Positions 1-11,507 of a stretch of DNA of 64,000 nt are shown here, in pieces (the first letter of the stretch is position 1; every line of letters begins with the position of its first letter). Location: NCBI RefSeq assembly GCF_027580225.2, contig NC_073360.2, positions 9,850,501 to 9,914,500 on the forward strand, written 5' to 3'. Origin of the DNA: Misgurnus anguillicaudatus. Taxonomy: Eukaryota; Chordata; Actinopteri; Cypriniformes; Cobitidae. Below the pieces are notes generated by a model, which was not told the DNA's origin, searched no databases, and was given only the letters and a program-made list of their open reading frames with translations. A program made the translations under genes and the position numbers.

Positions 1-1202
1 CACATTTTCAGTTATTTTAGAAAATGTCTTTGCCGAACTATCCCTTTAACAACACCGGTGCCTTACAGATTTTAAAGAAGCACTGAAACTGCTTTTGGGA
101 AATTATTTAATCATTTTTGCAATCAAACTTGTCTACCAATCCAAAAAAATTTAACCACAGTAATAAAAAAGACCTTCAAAACTGCTAAACCTTCAAAACA
201 GCCTCTGAGGAGAATAATACTTTATGTTAGAGACCCAGGGTCACAGACGCAAAACAATGAAGGCCCCCGTTTGCAGTAAGGAAACGCGACTGTGTTTTGA
301 TCTACGGGCTGAGACAGACCCTGTGCAGACTAAACAGTAGCGACCACAGCAGTCAAGAGAAAACGGGAGGACTGGAGGGATGGTGAAATATGGCAGGGAT
401 TCCAGGAACACCAGGGACTACATCCCCTGCTTTCACTTCTCCGGCCTTGGACTCCCACAGATAAACTCACCACAGGCCGGAGAGGGTGAGAGCGCAGAAT
501 GAGACAGATAAGTGTGAGAAAAGACACTTGCGTAACTCATAAGCTTATTCACGTATTAAAGCGCATGACATACCTTGAAAAACTGTATTGTCTATGAAAA
601 GATAAAGCAAAGCTTTAGGAAAGAGAAAACTAAACAAAAAATATGAAGGTTCTACTGAAGGCACCGCTGTTTCCCCGAAAAAGAAAAAAAAAACGCAGAG
701 GAGGATGTGAGAAAATCTGAATATTTTGTCAATATGGGCATTTGGCACAGTGAGAGAAATGCTTGGGATGTTTTCACAATTCGTCTGGGCAGGAGGCAAA
801 CATGAGCGAATAAGTTATTATTGTCTCTATTTAAAGACATTGACCAAGTTTATCTCGTTACAGATATGAAAGACTATAAATAAACGACGTGTTTACATTT
901 TCAAAAGTAAACGTGAGCAATGCTTGCCCAAGCAAATATAGACTATGACACTCACTTTATGCATTGCTACACCATAAAAAAAAACTCTTCAATTTTTAGG
1001 TGGTTTAGTTGTCAATCTAAGTTACATTTTAAGTTACATTTTCACTACACTTTGCATTTTTATTTTAATTTGTTTTAATTTTTTTGTTATAGGTTATAAA
1101 ACTATTAAAATAGGTTATAAAAACAAGTGAAAATTGCTTAACCTGATTTAAAAAGCTAGTAACAAGTGTACAGTGTTGGGTAAGTTACTCAAAAAAAGTA
1201 AA
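1..1202. other. cog6 intron 8, no feature recognised in most of it
   Basis: This stretch is AT-rich. Short minus-strand ORFs at 330-527 and 545-840 match no COG6 segment. At 1174-1194 CAGTGTTGGGTAAGTTACTC resembles one end of a hAT-like element whose other end may be at 4490-4512. Confidence 0.4.
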
Positions 1203-1400
1203 TGAAGAGGTTCATTGCAAAACCTGATAAATCAGTTTTTAACATTTTTGTCAAAACATGTTTATTATTATGTTATCATGTTATTATTTTGTTTTATGGT
1301 GCTACTTAGCTGTATTTTTTAAGTTATGAAGGTTTAAATCAAAACAAACCAACTGCAGTTGAATTAATATTAATTGGAATGCACAACCAAAAAACAGTTA
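1203..1400 (-). repeat. MITE family 'GAAGAGTTTCG', copy 1 (truncated)
   Basis: This is the reverse complement of the elements at 2888-3130 and 5754-5965. It shares the AACATGTTTATTATTATGTT block and the CAACTGCAGTTG core. One end is missing. Confidence 0.65.
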
Positions 1401-1923
1401 TAACTCTTTAAAAATTACTAGTTGCTTATTACATCTTTAAAGGAGCATTTCACCCGTAGAAACATTAATCTTTATCGAAAGTGCGTCATATTTGTAGTCG
1501 AAATGTAACATACATTTGACCGAGAAAAAGAGTGTTTGTAGTCTCACCCCCTCAACAAAGATATTGGACTTCCTGCTTTCAATGATGCAAAATGATGATT
1601 TTTACATAATTGAAACAAGGAAGTGCAACACTGAAATCTGTATTTCTCCTCTCTCAGGGGAAACTGAGGAAATTATGCACGACCATTCAAAAACATGACT
1701 GGGGTTCTAACCGTACAAAGCTTAATGCAAATGGGTGAAGTGTCCATTTAATCATGCAATAAGATTACTGTACAAATAACTTTCTTCAAAAAGTATTTAA
1801 TTATTTATTACTTTCTAAATCCTATTAAGTAAATGATACAAAAATAGGCTTGAAACGGCTCGAATTAATCATATAAAAGTACATAAACTTTTCTGGTCCC
1901 ACTTTAGGGTCCAATTCTCACTA

Positions 1924-2168
1924 TTAAAGGCGGAGTGCACAATGTTTGAAAAAAAAATTGGAAAAGGAGACGGGCCGACTACCAAAACACACTTATAGCC
2001 AATCAGCAGTAAGGAGCGTGTCTACTAACCGACATACTTGCCGAGTTGCGTATGTGTGGGGCGGGTCTTTTAAAAGAAGGTCCAGATTCTATTGGGGTAG
2101 GGGTGTGTTTGTTTTGGTGATTTCAAATATCAACATTGGCTTTCAAACATTGTGCACTCCGCCTTTAA
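1924..2168. mobile_element. TTAA-flanked MITE with AGGCGGAGTGCAC ends
   Basis: The 17-bp ends TTAAAGGCGGAGTGCAC and GTGCACTCCGCCTTTAA are perfect inverse copies, with TTAA as the likely target duplication. A second full copy lies at 54728-54974. There is no coding capacity; an ORF at 1946-2176 is chance. Confidence 0.8.
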
Positions 2169-2563
2169 CTTACTAATAAGTACCGGTTCTTTTCCCTCAA
2201 TATACTCCAACTACTACTTACTAATACTTAGTAAAGTTGTTGATAATATTAAGTATTGGTAGACATGGGGAGGGTTAAGGATGTAGAATGAGGTTTTGCA
2301 GAATCAGACATTAATATGTGCTTTTTAACCCGTTTAATGGCGCTGTCCCGTGAGCAGGAAACCTAACCCTAACTGTTAATCTATCACGACAAACTATATA
2401 TTGTCGGAAAGGTCTAAAAATGTAGTTTCAAAACTTCAAAACCTTTTAGCGGTAATAATAATGCAGTTACTGTAATTTATGCATTTGTGACAAGAGTATG
2501 CAACAAACCAACACAAACCTCAGTTTTTTGATAATTTTATGCATTAAAATTAATACTATATTG

Positions 2564-3153
2564 TAGGGCTGGGAAAAGATTAATCGCGATTAATCGCATA
2601 CAAAATAAAAGTGCTTTTTGGCATAATATATGAGTGTATGCTGTGTGTAATTATTATGTACATATAAGTACACACACATTCATGTATGTATTAAAGACTC
2701 ATTTACATGTGTATATATATTTATTTATATTTTTATATATTCTATATTACATATACATTTTAAAAAATTATATATAAATAAAAAATATTTGACATGAATA
2801 TATGTATGTGTGTGTGCTTAAATAAACACAATAATTACACACAGCACACACATATATTATGCAAAACATTACTTTTTTTTGTATATTTGAAGAGTTTCGT
2901 TGCAAAACGAGATAACCACCGTTTTTTTAATTGTTCAGAAATCTCGTTTTTTGGTTGTGCATTCCAATTAATTTCAATGCAACTGCAGTTGGTTTGTTTT
3001 GATTTAAACCTTCATAACTTAAAAGATACAGCTAAGTAGCACCATAAAACAAAATAATAACATGATAACATAATAATAAACATGTTTTGTTAAAAAATTG
3101 ATTTATCTCGTTTTGCAAAAAAACTCTTCATTTAATCTTTTTCCAGCCCTACA
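2564..3153. mobile_element. Composite: 'GGGCTGGGAAAAGATTAATCG' element interrupted by a MITE
   Basis: The left terminus TAGGGCTGGGAAAAGATTAA and the right terminus TTAATCTTTTTCCAGCCCTA are inverse. The interior is a TATA/TGTG-rich stretch (2640-2880), then the MITE at 2888-3130. Only about 20 bases of the right end remain after the inserted element. Confidence 0.6.
2888..3130 (+). mobile_element. MITE family 'GAAGAGTTTCG', copy 2 (full length)
   Basis: The ends TGAAGAGTTTCGTTGCAAAA and the inverse TTTTGCAAAAAAACTCTTCA form terminal repeats of about 30 bp. It is nested inside the element at 2564-3153. Confidence 0.75.
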
Positions 3154-3530
3154 TTGCATTTTCTATTTATTACAAATAAATGTAAGCTGCTATAATTAAA
3201 AAATTATACTTCAGTTTCACCTCCAGACACTTCCGTAAAAAAACGTTGAAGTGTCTTCTTTAAAACAAGACCAAAATTAGGCTTCTAGACCAAAAAAATG
3301 CCAGAGTTATATTAAATTGAATGTGTACCCCCTTCAAAAAGGGCTGCGCCAGTTAAAGGGTTAAGTACTAATAAACAGCCAATATCTCAGTAATAGTAAT
3401 GCTAATAAACAAATCAGTTAATAGTGAGAATTTGAGTGTTACCATTATTCTTGTTAACTTACATGGTCAACTTAAAGTGAGACATATACATAAAAACATG
3501 CATTTTAACCTTAGACTTTAATTTTAATGT

Positions 3531-4330
3531 TAAAGGGGGGGGTTAATGGTATTTCAAGCATTCTGACTTAGTAACACAGTTATAGAGTTGTTTCCTCATG
3601 CTAAACGTAGGCAAAGTGTCAAAAATGCAGTTGGGCGTGTTTCAGAGTATTTCTGTGCCGAATGCACTTCGCCAGGGTTCGTACAAGTTTCGGCTAATTT
3701 TTTTCGATTACGGTTCTAACTGACGTTTCAGGGGTTTTCGATACGTATCACTTCTTTATATGGGCTTCCGCCGGAAAACTTCCCCCGGAAAACCCCGCCC
3801 AGCCGTCAGTCAGCGGGAGACGCTAGAGCTTGCTAACTCAGCCTTGTTTAATTTCAAAAGTCAACAATGGCACAAGAAGAAGTGTGTTTTTGGATGTAAG
3901 GAGAAGACATCCAGCCTTATGGAAACAATGGATATAGTTTATTATCCGGATTAGCAGCGGAGTTTTGCGTGTGCGTTTGATGCGGTGGATTTTCAGAACC
4001 GGGTCATGACGAGCTACACGTGGTAAGTAAGACTTCTGTCTTATGTTGGAAATAGGCGCATGTATATTATATAAATCACACGAACATGTAGTGAATCATA
4101 AGTTAAAACAGTGTTGTATAGTGTTGTATGACTCCTACTCGCTCCTCCCGTGTTATAACTCCTCCTTCTTCATTTTTTCGTACGTTATCGGAAAGATTCG
4201 TTAAAGCTAATCTTTCTTTTATAAATCTGATTAAACTAAAGACTCTTCAGAGATATAAAGGATGTCATACTACTCCATAGGTACTCCAGATTAATATCAG
4301 AAATGCAGAAACAGCGTGTGTTACGTGAGC
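3531..4330. repeat. Interspersed fish repeat, unclassified
   Basis: It starts TTAAAGGGGG and contains a GC-richer stretch at 3640-4020. The segment KKCVFGCK read at about 3876 resembles degenerate reading frames seen in abundant cyprinid repeats. No intact ORF. Boundaries are uncertain. Confidence 0.4.
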
Positions 4331-5417
4331 TTTAAATCCACTATTGTATTACAGTTTACATAATATACACAGTATTTAGTTAAATGACATCAGAAGTAAC
4401 TGTAATTAAATTACAGTAAATATAAGAGTAATCCTTTACCTTTTCAAAGAAAAGTACAGTAATTACATTACAGTAAGTAATTACTTTGTAACTAGGTACA
4501 CCCAACACTGCAAGTGTAGTCAAAATGTATAATGGTAAATGAAGAATAACTTGCACAGCCAGATTGATTAAAACCCCTAAATTTAAGGGAGCTAAACTTG
4601 ATTTTTTACAGTGTAGACTGTTGCTAGGATCGAAATCAAAGTCTTTATTATGCTCTTGCCCCTAGATGTGACTCATTTAACCTCAATGGGATTTTATTAC
4701 CAATTCAAGTCCAATTGTTTAGGATGATGAAGGCACATACCTCACAATATGAGTTTGCAGATGTTTGTAGCACTAATGTGCAGTATGGGGTTTTAACACT
4801 CATGGTTAGAGATTTAAACAAACCCCAAACCATACACATGACCGATAGCAAAGATGATGCTTGTTTTAATATTTCAGCGCTTGAATAACAGCTTGATGTT
4901 TGCATTAAGCAAACACGTTGTGTAACTTATACTGATGAATTGAAAACACACCGAGGAGTTTATTTGCACTCAAAGCGGACGTCAACTCCATTCAGCCTCT
5001 CTTCGTGCAAACAGGGTTGTTATTGTATTGATGTTGCCCATTCACTCCAAAACACTAATCAATCCTAACAGTTGTTTTCCCTTGCGGAAGTCCATTCATA
5101 AAGCGCAAACAGTCGGGAAGGCAAACACCATAGTTGCTAAACTGCTTCCAGGCGGACATGAGCGACACCTAATGGTGCAACAGAGGAACTTGAAAGCAAA
5201 ATCAATCCTAAGTAACTACGAATGATGTTGTTGCAAAACCAGCACATGGATAATGGAGCACTAACACATCTCAGTATTTTAAAACTTTATATAAATACAT
5301 ATACTGTAGCATTTTGAAGTAGTAGCTGTTTGTGTAGACGTTAGACAGCAAGGCAGCTCAGCAGGATTTGTAAAAGAGCTGACGTGTATGTGAGAATGTG
5401 TGAGGGACATAACTTAC
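4331..5417. other. cog6 intron 8, few recognisable features
   Basis: 4380-4512 looks like the end of an AGTAATTACTTTGTAACT-type element finishing CCCAACACTG. A 65-codon ORF at 5028-5225 has no recognised relative. Nothing else is supported. Confidence 0.35.
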
Positions 5418-5511
5418 TTATAAAGAACAGGACGCTCCTGGAGCGCTTCCATAGCCTGAGTCAGCACTGGAGAAATATCACATGTTTCCTGAGTCAATCC
5501 TCTGCACTCAT
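5418..5511 (-). CDS. cog6: cog6 coding exon 8 (completes residue 229; 230-259 plus 2 nt)
   Basis: This 94-nt exon completes an Asn codon, then encodes [19 protein letters not shown] and [11 protein letters not shown], matching human ECRTLTQESCDVSPVLTQA. The acceptor is CTGTAG|ATG and the donor TAA|GTAAGT; it ends in phase 2, so the next exon supplies the last base of a Lys codon. It is the last cog6 exon found in the window. Confidence 0.95.
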
Positions 5512-5753
5512 CTACAGACAGACAGAAATACAGAAAAACTGAGCAAAAACTCAAACACGAAGACATACATTTAATAACAAGGCCTTATGTTATATTAAAA
5601 TGTAAATTTTAACCCTTAAATGCATATCTTCTCTCTTTAGAGAACCGGAATGTCATTAGTGCACCATTTTAACATTTAGCAATTCAAGGTTTTTGACTGA
5701 AGTGTAAGCAGGTGAAAATATTTAACAGAAAAATTGTTATAGCAGTTTACATA

Positions 5754-5965
5754 TGAAGAGTTTCGTTGCAAAACGAGATAACCACCGTTTTTTTAATTGG
5801 TCAGAATTCTCGTTTTTTGGTTGTGCATTCCAATTCATTTTAATTCAACTGCAGTTGGTTTGTTTTGATTTAAACCTTCATAACTTAAAAAATACAGCTA
5901 AGTAGCAGCATAAAACAAAATAATAACATGATAACATAATAATAAACATGTTTTGACAAAAAAAT
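5754..5965 (+). repeat. MITE family 'GAAGAGTTTCG', copy 3
   Basis: This is a direct-orientation copy of 2888-3130 with the same GCAAAACGAGATAACCACCG and CAACTGCAGTTGGTTTG blocks, in cog6 intron 7. The right terminal repeat is lost. Confidence 0.7.
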
Positions 5966-6044
5966 TATGAAAAGGTACATTTCTCAAAAAAGTAATAATG
6001 TAAACATGAGGCCATATGTCTCAAGCAGATGTGATTAAAATTTC

Positions 6045-7215
6045 AAGTTAAAATCACAAAAAATGAGGTTTGTGTCACAGTTTTAGTGGTTTTACCAACA
6101 ACCGCCAGTAGGTGTCAACGGTTTGCTGCATACACTTGTCACAAATTATTCAATTACTATCACTGCATTATTATTACTGCAAAAATATTTTGAAATATGA
6201 AAACTACATTCTTACAATATTTAGTTTGTCAACATTTTTGAAGATTTATAATAGGATATAGGCATTATGAATAAATAATAATTAATATGCATTCCTATGG
6301 GAGGGGAGCATGTAACAAAAAACTGTCACTAAATTATTTCTATCATCAGATGACTTTGACACATTAAAACTACATTCTGAGAGCTTTCCAGTGATATATA
6401 GTTTATCAAGATTTTTGGGGTTTAGGGTGGGGGTTTAGTGTTAGAAAAACTTAAAAACATATTGGGCCTACATGTGGGCCCGTGAACTTTTTGAAACTGA
6501 CTTTCACTACGTCATTTTTTTTCTCAAAATGGTAAAGATATATGATAACTACACTCTTAGAGCTTTCCAATGATATATAGTTTGTCAAAATTGTTTAGGT
6601 TTGGAATAGGGTATTAGTGCTATACATATGTAAAAACAAACTGGGTCCACCTGTGGCCCGGTGACATTTTAGAATCTGACTCTCACTCTGTTATAATTTC
6701 TCCAAAATGGTGATGCAATATGAAATCTACACTCTTAGAGCTTTCCAATGATATATAGTTTGTCAAGATATTTTAGGTTTAGATAGGGTATTCGTGTTAC
6801 CAATATATAATAACAACATGGGCCCACCTGTGGACCTTTGGAATTTTAGAAAATGGCTCTCACTATGTAATTTCTTTCCCAAAATTCTGATGAAAAAAAT
6901 GGAAACTACACCCTTAGAGCTTTCAAACGATATATAGTTTGTCAGGATTGGATAAGAATTTACATGGAAAACACTGAAGTAAACGTAGGTGCCCCTCTGG
7001 GAAGACAGTGACATTTAGCAGGATATATTAATGTTTTGAGGTGCACTCTCTTCATAAATGAATCAATTACTCTCCCTACATAATTTATTTTATAAAACAC
7101 TGTTAAAATGTCTATTCTAGAGGCTTAGACCTTTCCAACAATATATAGTTTGTAGTGATAGATTAACATTTACCTGAACAATATTGAAGTAAACTTAGGT
7201 GTCCCGTATACGGGA
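6045..7215. repeat. Degenerate tandem array, unit about 178 bp, 5-6 copies
   Basis: The phrase GAGCTTTCCAATGATATATA recurs at 6381, 6560, 6738, 6917 and (degenerate) 7128, with an earlier trace near 6215. Spacings are 179, 178, 179 and 211. Each unit also carries a CTGTGG..C..GTGACATTT-like segment. It is satellite-like and lies inside cog6 intron 7. Confidence 0.8.
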
Positions 7216-7230
7216 CGGTGACGCTTAACA

Positions 7231-8125
7231 GGAGAAAAAAGTGGTTCGCCAACTACGTTTCCCCTAGTGGATGCAGTTCTACTAATAGAAGTACTATGAA
7301 AAGTTGCCCGTTTCCACTTTTGTGTCTTTTTAACGCTCGTTTTTTGGGGTTGACAGCTTATAAAAACTTATTTCTGTTAGCTGTATATCCTGTCACACAG
7401 CAGCTTTTAGGCATTATTCTGTTTTTGTTATAAGCCAGAAATGACAAGGAGGGAGCCTCTCGCAATACAAAGTCAATGGAGACGGATGAATTGCCCCCTC
7501 CCCGGTGGGCGTGGTTTTCAGGTTATGACGCGCTGCACTCTGTCTCTATAGAGATAGAGCGGAGTTATGCAAATTTGAAAAACACGCCCACCGGGGGGAA
7601 AACAATCCAACCGTCTCCATTGACTTTGTATAGCGAGAGACCGCCTCCTTGTCATTTCTGGCTTATAACAAAAAAACGAATAATGCCTAAAAGCTGCTGT
7701 GTGACAATATGTACAGCTAACAAGCCAAAGAACCCAGAAATACGTTTTTATAAGCTGTCGAGCAGTAAAACCCAGCCTTTAAGGAGGAAAAAAGTGGATC
7801 GCCGACTACATTTCCCCCTAGTGGACAGTTTTACTAATAGGAGAACTATGAAAAGTTGCCTGTTTTCCACTTTTGTGTCTTTAAATGCTCGTTTTTTGAG
7901 CTTGACAGCTTATAAAAACTTATTTCTGGGTTCTTTGGCTTGTTAGCTGTACATATTGTCACACAGCAGCTTTTAGGCATTATTCTGTTTTTTGTTATAA
8001 GCCAGAAATGACAAGGAGGCGGCCTCTCGTAATACAAAGTCAATGGAGACGGTTGGATTGTTTTCCCCCCCGGTGAGCGTGGTTTTCAGGTTATGACGCG
8101 CTGCGCTCTGTCTCTATAGCAGACA
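7231..8125. mobile_element. Tandem, palindromic THAP-encoding transposon fragments
   Basis: A segment beginning AGGAGAAAAAAGTGG at 7231 recurs at 7782, a direct repeat about 551 bp apart. Between and after them lie opposed arms. The plus arm at about 7594-7825 encodes MPKSCCVTICTANKPKNPEI then FYKL, and the minus arms (7276-7460 and 7846-8043) encode the same. This resembles the N-terminus of a THAP zinc finger, with the expected RRKKW stretch broken by a frameshift in the plus arm. No transposase body is present. Confidence 0.65.
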
Positions 8126-8407
8126 GCTGCAGGATCTCTTAAACCTAAATGAAATTAAATCCTAATTTTTAATTCTAATCAAATGACTTCAGGACTTCAG
8201 TCTCCTCAAAAAAGCTCAAGATGTGTTTCGTGCCAAGAAAAGAGGTCAACACTAAATGCTGACTGATGCCTGAGGAAAACATTTAGTTCTGAAAATTGTT
8301 TTGTTTTTAATTTTGTGTACATATTTCCTGTATTTTCTGTTTGTATCTTAGGGTCAAAAGAGCCAAATATGTAATAATGACCGGTGAAACTTTTGTGCAT
8401 TTAAGGG

Positions 8408-8844
8408 TTAAAAGAGTGGTTCAATATTTACTCACTCTATGTTGTTTCAAAATCAAATAAATGGCTTTTTTACAGATTATATTCATAATGTCCTCATATT
8501 AGTTACTTATATTATGAAAGTGAATATGAACTGTCATTCTCCATGTGGCTGTCAAGCTCCAAAATAACAAAAAAGTACCAGTGAAGTATCAAAAAACGTT
8601 GACAAATTATTTGCATTAACCCAGTTTATCGACCTAAATCTATACATCATTTTTGAAGTATTAAAGGTGCTGCGTGTAGATTTAAGCATTTAAGCCATAC
8701 ACAGTGCACATTCATTGTAAATAAACCTTTAGATATTTCCAGGATATTCTTTTCTGTCCCACGGGGAAAAGAAAGACAAGTTTGGAAAAAACATGAGGGC
8801 AAGTACATTTTGACAGAACCTTTTTGGATGAACTGTCCCTTTAA
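8408..8844. mobile_element. TTAA-flanked MITE with AGGGACAGTTCA-type ends
   Basis: The left end TTAAAAGAGTGGTTCA and the right end TGAACTGTCCCTTTAA are imperfect inverse copies. There is no coding capacity. Confidence 0.6.
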
Positions 8845-8851
8845 AGTTAGT

Positions 8852-8925
8852 GTTTCCTTAGCTCAAATGGTAGAGTTCATAGATCATAGCTTCTACAAAA
8901 TGTATTAAAAATGTGCCTAATGTAT
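8852..8925 (+). repeat. tRNA-derived SINE head, degraded
   Basis: TAGCTCAAATGGTAGAG resembles an RNA polymerase III A box with its surroundings. A good B box is not present. It is not a functional tRNA. Confidence 0.35.
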
Positions 8926-9029
8926 AGATGTGAAGTAACAAACTAGCTCAGTGTCATAAGTTAAAGTTTCTTCTTTCACATTCCTGGAAGCAGCAGCTTT
9001 GCTTATATTTCAGTCTTTTCTCACTTCTG

Positions 9030-9070
9030 CTGTGTATGTGCGTGTGTGTGTGTGTGTGTCTGTGTGTGCG

Positions 9071-9164
<94 letters not shown>

Positions 9165-9182
9165 AGTGTGTGTGTGTGTGTG
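9030..9182. repeat. (TG)n microsatellite beside cog6 exon 7
   Basis: About 150 bp of TG with a few CG and AG interruptions. It ends about 10 bases from the exon 7 splice donor at 9191-9192. Confidence 0.97.
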
Positions 9183-9192
9183 ACACACTTAC

Positions 9193-9263
9193 TCTGAGCC
9201 CAGCGATACAACTGCTCATATGCTGTCTCCTGTAACACAGCCATCTGCTCCATGATCTCCAGC
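9193..9263 (-). CDS. cog6: cog6 coding exon 7 (completes residue 205; 206-228 plus 1 nt)
   Basis: This 71-nt exon encodes [19 protein letters not shown] and RWAQ, nearly identical to human [19 protein letters not shown]. The acceptor is CTCTAG|GCT and the donor AGA|GTAAGT; the exon ends with one base of a split codon. A long (CA)n tract on the transcript strand starts about 10 bases into the next intron. Confidence 0.96.
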
Positions 9264-9371
9264 CTAGAGTTAAACATTACCGATACATTCAGACCACAGA
9301 GTTAAACACACAAGACTGAACAGCCAATGTTGATCTACACCTCAGCCCACACAAACTTTACTTTCTCTCAC

Positions 9372-9454
9372 CCTGCCGTTTGCTGGTTGGTTCTTAGTAG
9401 GACCTTCACGTCTTCATGGATGTTCTTCACACGGTTCAGAGCTCTAAAGAAGTC
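9372..9454 (-). CDS. cog6: cog6 coding exon 6 (residues 178-204 plus 2 nt)
   Basis: This 83-nt exon encodes [20 protein letters not shown] followed by RTNQQTA, and ends with GG of a split Gly codon. It closely matches human [20 protein letters not shown]. The acceptor is CTACAG|GAC and the donor AGG|GTGAGA. The following intron is only 108 bp. Confidence 0.96.
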
Positions 9455-9961
9455 CTGTAGAGTTAAAAAAAAGTTGTCATGCCATTATAAAGGGAAAAAT
9501 ATTATTATAGGCCATATTGATCTACTTGGTTGTACTAACTAGACCAGCATGAGAATTTTGTATTAAAACGTCCCAGATGGATGCAAGAATTAGTCAACTA
9601 GCTGGACATGTAATAGGGCTTCATAAATAGGAAGGCATCAACATTCTCATAGAAAAATAATTCCATGAACTGTGGCATTACTCATCTTGATAACTGGAAG
9701 ACAGGTTGAGCAATGTTTTATTTTTATGATCATTTCTACATTTTTATGCCCCCCCCATTTCTGAGGAAATGATCAAATAAAAACTATTTGCATCAGCTGC
9801 ATTTTATTGGATTATTTTAAAAGCTGGTTATTCATATATTTTCTGTCTTAAAAAAAATATGTAAAAACAAAAATGTGTACACTTGTGTATTCAACATGCA
9901 TGGAACATATAAATCATTTAAATTCATTAAAAATTGTTGTATGATGTTAATGTGAGATCAC

Positions 9962-10073
9962 CTCAGTGATGGGACCATCACGTGCAGTGCGTAATGTGGC
10001 CATCTCAGAAGAGGACAGTTGAAATTTTGACAGAAAAGCCTGGGCCACCTGAGATCGAACCTCCAACCGATGA
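9962..10073 (-). CDS. cog6: cog6 coding exon 5 (completes residue 140; 141-177)
   Basis: This 112-nt exon has one base completing the split Asn codon, then 37 residues containing [19 protein letters not shown] and ending DGPITE. The human equivalent has [19 protein letters not shown] and EGPITE. The acceptor is CACTAG|TCA and the donor GAG|GTGATC. It ends in phase 0. Confidence 0.95.
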
Positions 10074-10271
10074 CTAGTGAGACAGGAAAAAAACAGTTAT
10101 ATAACAATATAACAATGCAGTATTACATAACAATATTTGCCAGGGACAATTTTCTGGCTCAACTGTAATTAATTTTGGGACATTTTAATAAGCTGACGCT
10201 AGATGGCAGCAAAGCTCGTCTCAAAACAGAAGGCATCAACCTAACTTTAAAACACCATTTGCGACTTTACA

Positions 10272-10485
10272 GAACAGAGCTATACAGGTTTGAAGGATAA
10301 TTTATGTGTCAAATATTCAAACTCTAGAGATAAACATTTACTCCAGTTATCTTTTGCTGTTTTTTAGGAGGAAAAACAATAAGAGGGGAAGAAAATGGTA
10401 CATAAGGAAATGTTTAAGGCTGGATTATCTAAAATAAGATAATCAGCACATTTACAAGTATGACATCAGAACAACAGCATTCATG
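10272..10485 (+). repeat. Duplicated segment, copy 1 (partner at 13083-13302)
   Basis: It shares ATTCAAACTCTAGAGATAAA, TCTTTTGCTGTTTTTTAGGA and AAGATAATCAGCACATTTAC with the partner in the same order and orientation, with small indels. Confidence 0.75.
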
Positions 10486-10519
10486 TGAAAAATAATATTA
10501 TTATTATAATATTACACTA

Positions 10520-10872
10520 GTGGTTAAACACAAAAGAAGATATTTTGAGAAATTATGGTAAACACACAGCAGATACTGACCATTGACTTCCATAGTAGGA
10601 ATAAAAAAATTATGGAATTTAATGGGTACCGTCAACTGTGTGCTTACCATCATTTATCAAAATATTTTCTTCATCATTTATCACAACACTTCCAAAATAT
10701 TGTTTTCCTATTATGGAAGTCAATGCTCACTATCTGCTGTGTGTTTATCGTCATTTCTCAAAATATCTTCTTTTGTGTTCATCAGAAAAAAGAAATTCAT
10801 ACAGGTTTAAAACAACCTGAGGATGAGTAAATGATGACAGAATTTTCATTTTAAAGTGAACTATTCATTTAA
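10520..10872 (-). repeat. Palindromic interspersed repeat of the TTAAAGGGATAGTTCACC type
   Basis: Arms CACAAAAGAAGATATTTTGA (left) and TCAAAATATCTTCTTTTGTG (right) pair, with further pairing through CACACAGCAG and CTGCTGTGTG. The right end reads GAATTTTCATTTTAAAGTGA then ACTATTCATTTAAA, typical of an abundant cyprinid repeat. The three overlapping plus-strand ORFs here are by-products. Confidence 0.65.
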
Positions 10873-11507
10873 AGTATTAGTATATAGTATAAGTACATAC
10901 TATAAACATGTATTCTATTCATCCTTATGTCATTTAATCTTTGGCATTCTTTGTTGTTTAAAACCAAGACTGATTATTTTTAAAGAAAGATTTAAGAAAG
11001 CTAATTTTTTCTTAAGGTTCAAAAAATATCTTCATGCGACTTGTACAGTTCCATATACTGTTTGGTGATTATTTTCATTATTTTATGAGTCTTGACTAAA
11101 CTTTAATTTTATTTTTTGTGAACTAACCATTTAAACACAACTGGTAATTTTTTTAAACAAATCATTCATAGATATTCTGAACTGGATCCAAAAAATATAA
11201 AAAAAATCAAATTCAAGTGAATCATACACTAATGGCCTGGAATTTGTTTCTGTGCTTGATACTCTTATGGGGCATACACACCAAACGCGAGTTCAACTAT
11301 TTGCGCGAGATTACATACAAAGTCAATGCAAAGATGCGATCAGACGCGTCCTTGCGCGAAGCAATGCGAATGATGCGATTTGGGCAGCGCGATTGTCGCG
11401 AAAACACGCACTATTCGCCTCAAACGCGCCTTCGCGCAAGTTGAAAATATTCAACTCAAGCGAAAAATTCGAATGATGTGACATTTGCAGCAAAAACACG
11501 CACTATT

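Noticed and set aside
300..530. Possible cog6 exon 9 at the left end
   Set aside because: Minus-strand frames give a Pro/Ser-rich product unlike the conserved YTLDEFGTARR-type segment expected next in COG6.
8954..9277. 107-codon minus-strand ORF with a poly-Thr/His stretch
   Set aside because: Only cog6 exon 7 (9193-9263) is real coding; the rest is readthrough of the CA microsatellite.
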